NCBI RefSeq assembly: GCF_037975245.1
Contig: NC_092578.1
Coordinates: 8,264,501 to 8,328,500, forward strand
From: Apostichopus japonicus
Lineage: Eukaryota; Echinodermata; Holothuroidea; Aspidochirotida; Stichopodidae
Length of the DNA stretch: 64,000 nucleotides
Reading direction: 5' to 3'
Shown: in pieces, positions 23,435-33,050 of the stretch
Position numbering within the stretch: the first letter of the stretch is position 1
How the letters are laid out: each line of letters starts with the position of its first letter
Translations under genes and position numbers: made by a program
Notes under the pieces: model-generated
What the model was told of the DNA's origin: nothing
What the model saw: the letters and a program-made list of their open reading frames with translations, nothing else
Databases searched by the model: none

Positions 23435-26389
23435 TTAAAACATCCTAGACAAAGCATCAGCATTAGAGTTATCTGTGCCCTTCTTATGTTGTATGGTAAA
23501 GTTATATTCTTGCAAAACTATTGACCATCGAGTAAGTCTTTTGTTATGCAACTTCATTTGGTCAAGCCAAACTAACGGTTTATGATCAGTCTGGATCAAA
23601 AAGTTTCTCCCAAACAAATAAACATACAATTTCTGCACCGCCCATACAATTGCTAGGCACTCTTTTTCTATAGTGGAATACACTTCTTCCGAACGAGATA
23701 ACTTCCTGCTTATGTAAATAATAGGATGCTCCGATCCATCTTCCCCTATTTGGCTAAGTACACTCCCAATACCTCTTTCGGAAGCATCACATTGAAGAAT
23801 AAAATCCTTTTCGAAATCTGGACTTTTCAGTACAGGTTTGCAAGTGATCAGTTTCTTTAATGACAAAAATGCCTGCTCACATCCCTCTGTCCATTCAATA
23901 ACAGTAGGCTTACTTTTCTTTGTAAGGTCTGTAAGGGGACTGGCAATTTGAGCAAAATCCGGTATAAGTTTCCGATAATACCCGGTTAATCCAAGAAACG
24001 ATCTTACATCTGTCTTAGTTAGAGGGGTAGGCCAGTTAATAATAGCTTCGACCTTACTCTCTTCTGGTCTTACTTCTCCACTACCAATTACATAACCTAG
24101 ATAAGGAACTGTAGGTTCACCTATCCTACACTTATCAGGCTTTACTGCCAATCCTGATTTCTCCAATCTATTAAACACTGCCTCCAAATGACACAAGTGC
24201 TCTTCCCATGTCTTACTGAATATAACTATGTCATCAATATAGGCCTTAGCAAATTCCTCACATCCTTGCAAAACATTATCCACAAGACGTTGGAAAGTTG
24301 CAGGTGCGTTACGCATTCCAAAAGGCATGACTAGGTATTCAAAAAGACCAAAGGGAGTAATAAACGCTGACTTTTCCCTGGCTGCTTGAGATAAGGGTAC
24401 TTGATAGTAACCCTTCGTCAAATCAAGAGTAGAAATAAACGGTGATCCACTTACGTCATCGATGATGTCATCGACACGTGGTATGGGATATGCGTCAAAC
24501 TTGGTCACTTGATTAAGTTTTCGGTAGTCTGTACATATCCTAATTGAACCATCCTTCTTTGGAACTGAAACAATGGGCGACGCCCAAGGACTAGACGATG
24601 GTTTGATTATTCCTGCCTCTAACATTTGCTCTAGTTGTGACTTAATTTCGGCTCTTTTAGCCTGGGGCAAGCGGTATGCTTTTTGTGTAACAGGCACTTC
24701 ATTAGTTACATAAACATCATGCTCAGTACTTTGAGTTCTACCTGGTACATCAGACAGTATGTCATCAAACCTCTGTAGAAGTTTTGCGACATTATTTCGT
24801 TTCTCCTCTGTTAACCTCTCTGAAATATTTACACTTTGCCAATCTTGGGTTCTGATTGGTTGATACCCTATCTCTGAATTACCATCACTATTAGAGTCAC
24901 TTTCTAATACCTGAGCATATAAACAATGCCGTTCTACCCACGGACGAAGCATATTCACATGAAATATTCTGAACTGCTTTCTCTTTGTACCCGTGTCTAT
25001 TTCATAATCTGTATCACTTATTTTATTAGTGATAGGGTAGGGTCCTTGCCATTCTGCTTGTAGTTTCCCAGATGCTGTGGGCAGAAACACTAGAACTTGT
25101 TGCCCAACCCCATAACATCTACTCCTAGCAATTCTATCATACCACTCTTTCTGTTGGCCTTGAGCAGCAGCAAGATTTTCTTGAACCATTGCTGTGAGCT
25201 CTCTCATACGATTTCGCATATCTAGCACATACTCTAAGATATTCTCGTTACCACACTGATCCTCTGGATTACATATCTCTTCTTTCAATACATCAAGAGG
25301 TCCCTTTACTTTTCTACCATAAAGTAACTCAAACGGACTAAATCCTGTGCTGCTTTGGGGCACTTCCCTATAAGCAAATAAAAGATAGGGGATATAACGA
25401 TCCCAACTTTCCGGTTGTTGAGTAACAAATGCCCGTAACATTGATTTTAATGTACCATTAAACCTCTCAACGAGACCATTGGTTTGAGGATGGTACGGAC
25501 TGGACTTCAAATGGTCTATTTCTAACAAGTTACAAACTTCTTTCATTAACTTTGAAGTGAAGTTCGTTCCCTGATCCGAAACTATCTCCTCAGGAATACC
25601 AACACGGGAGAATAATTTCACTAGTTCCTCAGCAATTGTCTCCGCTTCCTGATTTGGAATGGGAATTGCTTCTGGGTAACGGGTAGCATAGTCCACTACG
25701 ACTAAAACATAACGATTACCCTTCTTAGTTCGGGGTAAGGGCCCTGCCAGATCCATGCCAATCCTTTTAAATGGTACCTGTATAATGGGTAAGGGGTTTA
25801 ATGGGGCCTTTGTCACATCCCTACGCCCTGCTGTTTTTTGGCAGTTAGCACAACTTTGGAAATATTTACCAACATCACCAAAAATTCCTGGCCAATAAAA
25901 ATTATTGAGGATTCGATCTCTTGTTTTCTTGCTACCTAAATGTCCTCCCATGGGAATATCATGAGCAAGTCTCAAAATAGAATCCCTATGCTTATGAGGA
26001 ACTAACAACTGATGGTATTCTTGGCTACCAGTGGATTTCTTTGACTGCCACTTCCTCATTAATAAGCCATCTTTCAAATAAAAGCATACACGGTGCTTGT
26101 CAATGTCAGGATATGGTACAACCCTGTCATACAAGCTTTTGAAATTCTGTTCATTTCTTTGAAGAAGTTTTACATTTTCAGGATCATTAATTAATTTGGG
26201 ACCAGAAGGGTCATTTCCATCAACTACATCCTGAATCTCATTACTTATTTCTCCCTTTTCCACATCATGAGGTTCATCAATCGGTTTACTCTTAACCCCT
26301 GTCAAGGTAACCTCCTCTATATCTGCCTTAACCTCAGATTCTAACTCTTTTTGTTTACTGCGAGTAACTACAATACACCTAGTGGTTCG
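23435..26389 (-). CDS. pol: Pol of the Gmr1-like element: integrase, GPY/F, reverse transcriptase, RNase H
   Basis: The frame is open from 26389 and overlaps gag by 22 bases in the -1 frame. In this open stretch the first ATG is about 83 codons after the TTG at 26305, so expression as a Gag-Pol fusion is likely. Numbering from that TTG: integrase zinc finger H115, H122, C152, C155; DD35E triad D185, D244, E280; GPY/F module near 418-426 (EWQGPYPI). Then reverse transcriptase with the LDL Asp at 628, MPFGM at 660-664 and YIDD at 689-692; RNase H with D840, E880, D907 and D950; stop after residue 956. Integrase ahead of reverse transcriptase is reversed relative to ordinary gypsy elements. All catalytic residues are present and there is no stop, so the protein may be functional. 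No chromodomain is present. Confidence 0.95.
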   Translation of the reverse strand, partial: RTTRCIVVTRSKQKELESEVKADIEEVTLTGVKSKPIDEPHDVEKGEISNEIQDVVDGNDPSGPKLINDPENVKLLQRNEQNFKSLYDRVVPYPDIDKHRVCFYLKDGLLMRKWQSKKSTGSQEYHQLLVPHKHRDSILRLAHDIPMGGHLGSKKTRDRILNNFYWPGIFGDVGKYFQSCANCQKTAGRRDVTKAPLNPLPIIQVPFKRIGMDLAGPLPRTKKGNRYVLVVVDYATRYPEAIPIPNQEAETIAEELVKLFSRVGIPEEIVSDQGTNFTSKLMKEVCNLLEIDHLKSSPYHPQTNGLVERFNGTLKSMLRAFVTQQPESWDRYIPYLLFAYREVPQSSTGFSPFELLYGRKVKGPLDVLKEEICNPEDQCGNENILEYVLDMRNRMRELTAMVQENLAAAQGQQKEWYDRIARSRCYGVGQQVLVFLPTASGKLQAEWQGPYPITNKISDTDYEIDTGTKRKQFRIFHVNMLRPWVERHCLYAQVLESDSNSDGNSEIGYQPIRTQDWQSVNISERLTEEKRNNVAKLLQRFDDILSDVPGRTQSTEHDVYVTNEVPVTQKAYRLPQAKRAEIKSQLEQMLEAGIIKPSSSPWASPIVSVPKKDGSIRICTDYRKLNQVTKFDAYPIPRVDDIIDDVSGSPFISTLDLTKGYYQVPLSQAAREKSAFITPFGLFEYLVMPFGMRNAPATFQRLVDNVLQGCEEFAKAYIDDIVIFSKTWEEHLCHLEAVFNRLEKSGLAVKPDKCRIGEPTVPYLGYVIGSGEVRPEESKVEAIINWPTPLTKTDVRSFLGLTGYYRKLIPDFAQIASPLTDLTKKSKPTVIEWTEGCEQAFLSLKKLITCKPVLKSPDFEKDFILQCDASERGIGSVLSQIGEDGSEHPIIYISRKLSRSEEVYSTIEKECLAIVWAVQKLYVYLFGRNFLIQTDHKPLVWLDQMKLHNKRLTRWSIVLQEYNFTIQHKKGTDNSNADALSRMF

Positions 26390-27732
26390 TCAAACAACTC
26401 ATTTCCTAACAGGACATCTTTCTGTAGGTTCCTTGAAACACCAACATTGACCCATTTGGTCAAATACTGACACTTAAGAAAAACTCTCGCAATAGGAAAA
26501 TCAATCGGTTCATTTTCTACATCAAGAAGAGTAATAGACTTACCCTTAACATAATACTTTGGGTCCACGAGTCTACAATTCACAAGTGTATGGTCACATC
26601 CTGTGTCTCGCAACATAACCACTTCTCTACCATTTATCAATCCCTCACACTCATAGCGATTAACTGCCTTATTACACAACAATGCTTGTTTCTTGTTATA
26701 ACCGCTCCATTGACTGCTATTGTCCTTGTTGACTCTTTGAGGGCATTGATACGCAAGGTGAGCTGTATTACCACATATGAAACAGGCTCGGTTAGCGTTC
26801 CCCTTAACACTTGAATTAATCTTAATATCAGGTGCACTCTGTTTCACAACAGGCTGTTGGTTTGATTTTGAAGCATTTTGGTTAAATCTATATCTACTCT
26901 GAGATGGACCACTATACTTAATTCCTCTCACAGATACATATTCATCTGCAAGTTTTGTTAGTTCTGTCAATCCCTTTGGCTGTTTCTCCCTTAACCAAAT
27001 ACCCAACTCTTTAGGAATTTGTTCCAAAGCTTGCTCTATCAGGATTAATTCCTGGAAATCAGGGGATTCCCCGGACTTAACGCCTGCTGTATCAAGCCAT
27101 CTCTCCAGAAAGCTTTTCAGCCTAACACCCCACTCTTCATATGATTCGTTATTCTCCTTTGTAGAATTCCGAAATTTCTGCCTATAGGTTTCAGCGTTAA
27201 GCTGATATCTTGCCAATATGGCACGCTTTAGTTCACTATAACTATTTAAGCTTTCTACAGGTAAAGAGGTATATGCCTCTCTAGCCTTCCCAGTTAAACG
27301 AGGCGCAATGTGACAGGCCCACGAATCCTCGTGTATGTCATGAGCAATCATGAGGTGTTCAAATGCCCTCAAATAAACATCCACATCATCCCGGTCACTA
27401 AGACGGGGTATATCTAATTTAAAGGGGGTGTCTCTTATCGGTTTCCCGCCCTCTAAAGCTGATATACGCGCATTCAGCTCTCTGCGCTGATCCTGAATTA
27501 ATTTCAATAACTCTAATTGAATTAAATCACTCGGAGCTGCATTAGCACCGGCAATTTCATGAGGGCCTTTGAGCAGATCCTGCATGAAATTGTTTGGTTG
27601 GGTGGGGCCCTGATCCTCACCAACCCCTAAGGACGTGAAAGCATCCTCAAGATTCGAATCGGGTACCCCCTCATTAGCTTTCGATCTCGTAAACGGACCA
27701 TTGCCGCTACCAGAACTACCTCTACTGGCCAT
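26368..27732 (-). CDS. gag: Gag-protease polyprotein of the Gmr1-like element
   Basis: 454 codons from an ATG at 27732 (context AAGATGG) to TAG at 26368. Residues ~100-270 form the capsid-like region; from about residue 182 (ETYRQKF...) to 268 the helices ESYEEWGVRLKSFLERWL and LILIEQALEQIPKELGIWL follow the pattern of the vertebrate SCAN domain, which is thought to derive from Gmr1-like Gag. A CX2CX4HX4C zinc knuckle for RNA binding sits at C317, C320, H325, C330. The aspartic protease lies at the C-terminus: DTG at 376-378 and the distal VLLGNELF at 440-447. Thus protease is encoded in the Gag frame, upstream of the frame change into Pol. Gag would form the virus-like particle; the protease would cleave Gag and Gag-Pol. 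Intact, no stops. Confidence 0.93.
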   Translation of the reverse strand: MASRGSSGSGNGPFTRSKANEGVPDSNLEDAFTSLGVGEDQGPTQPNNFMQDLLKGPHEIAGANAAPSDLIQLELLKLIQDQRRELNARISALEGGKPIRDTPFKLDIPRLSDRDDVDVYLRAFEHLMIAHDIHEDSWACHIAPRLTGKAREAYTSLPVESLNSYSELKRAILARYQLNAETYRQKFRNSTKENNESYEEWGVRLKSFLERWLDTAGVKSGESPDFQELILIEQALEQIPKELGIWLREKQPKGLTELTKLADEYVSVRGIKYSGPSQSRYRFNQNASKSNQQPVVKQSAPDIKINSSVKGNANRACFICGNTAHLAYQCPQRVNKDNSSQWSGYNKKQALLCNKAVNRYECEGLINGREVVMLRDTGCDHTLVNCRLVDPKYYVKGKSITLLDVENEPIDFPIARVFLKCQYLTKWVNVGVSRNLQKDVLLGNELFDEPLGVL

Positions 27733-28498
27733 CTTAAAATATGAAAATGAAATACAGTGTAATGACTTAATATATACTCTTAAGTCTACTGCCTAATGTC
27801 TGCCTCATACACTTAAAGGGAAGGATACTCACTCTTCCGCTTATATGATGAGCCTCTCAGTCTCAGTCTTCCAGTACACCGAGTCTGCCAGACACTTCCA
27901 ATTCCACAGATTAACCCTCAGCTAGATTGCCATCGACTACCAGCCACACCAGAAAGGAGCCTCACTCCGGTATCAAGAAAGCCAATGCTTATAAACCCTG
28001 CACAATTGTCCTCGACATCACGCTTGCCATACACCCGTACGAAGCACGCAATCAGGACCAAACTTCCAAGGACTACCAATACTCCACGTACAACATAACG
28101 CTAGACAAATATGTTCTTGAACGAACATGTTCAGATGTACGAGTACGTCATAAGCATGACATAATATGAACTCCCCTTCACCGTTGTGATCAAGTTCATA
28201 GTTCACAAAACGAAAGTCTCACAGACTGTACAACAAAAGTTAACACCGTTGTGATCACGTTCATAGTTCACAAAACGAAAGTCTCACAGACTGTACAAAA
28301 AAAGTTAACACCAGTCATTTAAAAAAAAATTATGACCGTGTAATGATCGAATATTTGGTGATCTATCCATGTGTGCAGTGTGTTACCGATCTCCACTGTT
28401 CCATTGTATTAACTTGCACCATAATTCGATGTTGAAGGTGCCGTTCGGCTTTACCAGTTACTCTTAACAATAAGGTTCCTGGCTGTAAATCCCAGTTA
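27733..28498 (-). other. untranslated leader of the retrotransposon
   Basis: About 770 bases between the primer site and the gag ATG. Apart from the 65-bp duplication I see no long ORF or other structure. Confidence 0.7.
28181..28310 (-). repeat. 65-bp tandem duplication in the retrotransposon leader
   Basis: Two adjacent copies, 28181-28245 and 28246-28310, nearly identical (one A/C difference near the start and a small difference in the A-rich part). They lie between the primer site and gag, where packaging or dimerisation signals are expected. Functional role unknown. Confidence 0.9.
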
Positions 28499-28508
28499 GC
28501 TGCCACCA
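28499..28508 (-). other. primer-binding site, leucine-tRNA type
   Basis: Directly internal to the 5' LTR the minus strand reads TGGTGGCAGC, complementary to a tRNA 3' end GCTGCCACCA. Leucine (AAG/UAG) tRNAs of animals end this way. Only ten bases match before divergence. Position (zero spacing) and the leading TGG are typical; the isoacceptor is inference. Confidence 0.6.
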
Positions 28509-28957
28509 TGTCATAATGCTCCCACCTGGAACATTGGGTTGAGAATGTTCAATTCGCACACAAAAGAAATGAAGATGAACACCAATAATAGAGTAAAAAC
28601 TACATATCTAATTTATTGACAATCTCTACATAATAATCTGACAAAAGTATAAGAAAATACTGCTTCTCTCCTCCCTAGCTGCAGTCCACCCTCTTCAAAA
28701 GTTAATTACACTCTCCCTCTCACCTTCCTTTTTTCCCCCCAATCTCTCCTCCCCAACAGGTCTGGACTTGTTGATTCCAAAAATAAACCAAAGTAAAACA
28801 ATGGTGTCCTTTGTGACCATGTGACACACCATGGTCTAAACAAGGATGATGTAATAGACCCATGTCAAAGGTCACTAGGTTGTTACTATGGGCAGTTGTT
28901 TATCCTCTGCCCACCAAGGAGAAAACTATGGATGCCTTTAAGTGATACATCCTTACA
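28509..28957 (-). repeat. 5' LTR of the Gmr1-like element
   Basis: 449 bp, in minus orientation starting TGTAAGGATG at 28957 and ending ATTATGACA at 28509. Identical by eye to the copy at 22620-23068. It should hold the element's promoter; no TATA box was assigned with confidence. Confidence 0.95.
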
Positions 28958-28962
28958 GGGGG

Positions 28963-31900
28963 GTTTATAATAATGTGAGATTAGAATGAATCAATGTGTT
29001 AAAGCTCCATGCAGGATTAATTGTGTCGATGGTTGAGTATCTTTGAACAGCTTACATTGTGCATTCAGTTCAATATCTCATGGATTATAGAAGGATTATG
29101 TTTGTATATATTTCTTAAAGACTCTTGGTTTGAGCTAGTATTGATCATTACTTGGATAGGTAAGGGTAGGGAGCCATCGTATTGATTTTGATTAATAGAT
29201 AGATTCTTCATTTCTCTGATAGCTAGTCTCCTATTATTGTTTATCAATTCTTCTCCTGACCTTTTTTTCCTTATCAATAATTTACATATTAAATGTATTC
29301 TGTGAGAGCTATTGTTTGACCTTGTTAGCTTAAAATAATAGCTATATATAGACTATTGTTTAACTGCATGCATGTACAGTGCCTTGCATAGATGTGACTT
29401 TCTATAGTATCCTCACCTACCTGATCACATTCTGATAATGTCAGACAATTTTTGGAAGTTTCATTATTAAATGTCGCTCAAAACATGTTACTGTCCATCA
29501 TCCATAAAGGAAATTCATTATACTGTATAAGAAATTAGAGTTTGGACAGTATGATTCTAGTTGCATACTGGACTGCATAGTTCTCTGTGGTCACTATATA
29601 TACTGGATATTTGCAAGTGAGAAAGTTGCTTGTTTCCATTCTAGCATCCCTCCCTCCTCACCCCCCCCCCTCCCTGCCGTAGTTGATAAATGTAGACATA
29701 GAAGTTCTTTGTGAGGAGACAGGTTAGTGAGAAAGCAACGTAAGTATCTGACGTTAGAAAAACAAAAATATCGGTATGGAAAATAAGTTAAATATTCATG
29801 TAATGTGTTTTTTGTTGATTTGACGAAAGTTTTGATTGCCAGAATAGCATCATTTATGACAAATGTTCCTGATCTGGACTTGTTATTTTACCGTCACTAC
29901 TTTGTCTTTGGTAGTACTGTAGACTCATGCTTAGTTTTTAAGATAAATATATAGATGCATACTACAGTATGTAAAATAAACTCATACACACTGTTTAGAG
30001 AAAAGTCAAACTTGCCGGCAAAATGTGACTTTCCATTTTTGTGACACTGTACTATACCAAACCATGATTGATACAAGCATGTCATGATGATGCTGGCCTT
30101 GGTATTCTCCAGTAATGAATCACTCTGGAATATAGAGGGCTCTATATGCCCTTGAAACACCATTCAATACTATGGATGGATTAATTGTACACACATAGTG
30201 GCACACACACACACAAGAGTGTCATACATATAACATGTAACAGTGCCAGTCATGTACTGTTTTCATTTTTCAACTGTGAAAATCCAGGGCAGTGTTTTCA
30301 GTCTCTTCACTGTGGTGAGGTGCATACGGACAGTGTCACTGGCACTGATTGTGTGTGTACTAGGAGGCAGTTTGTTTTGATAGCTCTCACAAGTCACAGT
30401 TCTGTTGTGCAGGTTGCATTGCTACAATGCAATTTGAAAGGGCTTTTCTTGTTTCAGTACCGTCCAGAAAACAGAGTTTTGACAATGTGGAGTGGAATGT
30501 GAATTCTTTCTCGTGGATGAAAAGGTGTTTGATTTAAACTGTTTTGTTTTTTTTCATTTTGGATTGAATTTTTGTGCTCCAAGGAAAGAACATTTCAAGT
30601 TATATTTTTCTATGGTGTGGAGACCTCTGGTTTGGTCGTCGAGATATCCTGCGGAAGGGGGAAGGTGCGAGGCCTCTATAGCAATACCTGGTATTGTTTA
30701 CATTCTGCCTGTATCTATAGGCTGCAGAGATATCCAGCACTTCCTCCAATAGGCTGTGCAGTAATTAGGCATATGTAGCTGCCGTTTGTCAGTGTATAGT
30801 AGTACATGTGTTTTTGTGTTTGTAAATAGACAAATTAATTGACACCGTATATCTCATGTGTGCGGATGAATGAGCTGTTAGGCATACATGTGTGTGTGTG
30901 TGCCTAGTGATTGATTGTTAAACATTAAACAGAGTACATGAATGATCAGCCTGTACATGTATGTGAGCCACAGTGTATGTTGCTTTTACTTGTATGTATA
31001 CATGAATGCTACTTATATGTGGCATGCTATATGTTTGAGTGAAATAGGAAGAATCGACTGACGACTGTGCGTGTGTCTGTTTGTGTGGAATCGAAAAAAT
31101 ATTCGAGAAGACACTTTGAAGAATATAATTGCATTCTGGCTAGAGACTGACTTAGTTTCATTTTAGGGAGGAGGGTCACAGAAAAAATTAAATGAGCAGA
31201 CAACATCTGCAAATTTAATCAGATTAAATGTAAAGTACTAACAATGTTCCCTATTAATTTGCTATAAACATTCAGGTATATAAACTGTTGTACTTCTGTA
31301 GCACAATATTAAACCTACCTATACAGTACATGCCAAAACTTGAAGCTTCATTCTGTGTAAAACATTTCAGCTACAAACCAGAGGTACTGTACTAATATAT
31401 TAAGGGAAAAAAAAACAAGTTTCTGAAAAATGTATTTAAACCTGTTGTATTTAGTCTGGTCACAAAAATTATTTGCATACCAAAGTGATAAAATTGGGGG
31501 AAAAGATTTGCTAACGAAATGACACAATGCAATAATTTTTGTGCTTGGGGCACACAGACAGTAATGTTCTGTATCTAGGCAAGTGAACGCAAATGTTTTG
31601 CATTCATTTTTGTGTAAAAATATTTTATGCTTGTTCGATACTTAAATCTCCCTACAAAATGCAGACAGTGGATTAGTTTGAAGACAGGTAATGTGTTTGC
31701 AACAAATGTACAGTAGGAACAGAACGAAAAATTTACTGGTAAATCTTTTGGTGAAATTTTCCCATAGCATAATACCACCATAGAGTGGGGGGTGGGGTGG
31801 GGTGGGGAGGGGGTGAATACAAAAACAAACTACAGAATGAATGACTTTTTCTGGCTTCTGGATATGATGTATATATTCAACCTTGTACTTTATTTTTTAT

Positions 31901-32970
31901 TAACATCCAGTATAATGACACATGTACAGTAGGGTAATAACAAGCAGTATGGTAAATCATCTACTCCAAAGTACAATGTATTATATAGTAATGACTTTGC
32001 ATGACACAATTGAAGTTTATTATACTGGTAATATAGTCTGTATTCTTATGTCAGTTTGCGGTTTACGAGCTATGAAACAACACACTTGTGCATTGTCATC
32101 TGTCCGGGCATGCTGTTTAAAGGTATTAAATAGTCCCAACTGAGAACACCCGATGTGTTTGTATGGATCAATAATAATCAGTTCAAGGACATTCTTTAAT
32201 ATTACTCTACAGTGTTAACATAGATCACACCTTTTACAAAGCGTAACCATGAAACTTGATCTCTGTTTGAAACTTAAGTCACTGAATTGAATATGTATTC
32301 ACAAATTTTTGACAGAATCTGCTGGTTGTGCATGATCGCCGTAAAATTAAGTCATGTGTATATTTCGCGGAAATGCGGCATTTGTATAGAATTTAAATCA
32401 ATCACACAAAACCTGTTTTGGTGGATCACCAGGATTTTTTTGTTCCAGTCATTTAAAGGTCTTGAATGAGCTTGAAAACAGGTAAATTCTATATTGGAGA
32501 CTATTGTGCCTTGGGTTGTTTTTGAATTACTAAAGTCTATACTAGAGGACTTTGTACCTTCCTGTCAGGGTGTTTTTTAGTTAAGGGAAGTACAGTAGAT
32601 CATAACTCATAAGTCACATATACTGCCCTTTGTTTTACTAGCCAATTTGTGATAAATTTATGGATTTGCAACATGTCCAGAAATGATATCTAGACAACAT
32701 ACTAATATTTACATTTATATACGTAACAGTATATACAGTAAGTCCAAATATGTCCAAATTGACAATTGGTCTGTAAATAGTTAAATTTGTACAGGAAAAT
32801 CAAGTTGACAGAGTTAAAATTAAATGTACTTTTTTAAAAGTGCTACTTATGTTGATGATATTTACTAGTTGGATACATTAATTTCATAAAATTTGATCTC
32901 TGAGATAATATCATACAATCAACAGAATTACTAGAATAGTATAGTTTATAATGATTCCACAATTAACTTG
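28963..32970. other. intron without recognised gene
   Basis: AT-rich intron. G-rich tract at 31787-31815 (GTGGGGTGGGGTGGGG pattern, quadruplex-prone); short CA and TG microsatellites near 30201 and 30890. The reverse complement of 29701-29745 loosely resembles the ACCTGTCTCC repeat. Confidence 0.5.
31787..31815 (+). repeat. quadruplex-prone G tract
   Basis: Several runs of four or more G separated by single T or A. Confidence 0.7.
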
Positions 32971-33050
32971 GCTGCATCACTTACCTGTCCCCTCATAGCT
33001 ACTGCACTCTCATTATTACCACATGTGTCAGAGAGAGTGACCTGGTATTA
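32971..33050 (+). repeat. dispersed ACCTGTCTCC repeat, diverged
   Basis: GCATCACTTACCTGTCCCC, then CTCTCATTATT and CCTGGTAT in the same order as 18626-18710. Confidence 0.5.

Larger units (their letters stand above)
22620..28957 (-). mobile_element. Gmr1-like Ty3/gypsy LTR retrotransposon, complete
   Basis: A 6338-bp element in antisense orientation to the host gene. It has two 449-bp LTRs (TG...CA), a 5-bp duplication GGGGG at 22615-22619 and 28958-28962, a primer-binding site abutting the 5' LTR, one Gag-protease ORF and one Pol ORF with no internal stop. Pol order is integrase, GPY/F, reverse transcriptase, RNase H. Elements with gypsy-type domains in this copia-like order are the Gmr1-like group known from deuterostomes (first named from Atlantic cod). 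All catalytic residues looked for are present. The two LTRs read the same base by base by eye, so the insertion is recent. No envelope ORF or chromodomain was seen. It sits within the intron between exons 1a and 1b and would be removed by splicing. Confidence 0.93.

Noticed and set aside
26590-26837. small ORFs within the gag region in other frames
   Set aside because: Shadows of the gag reading frame.
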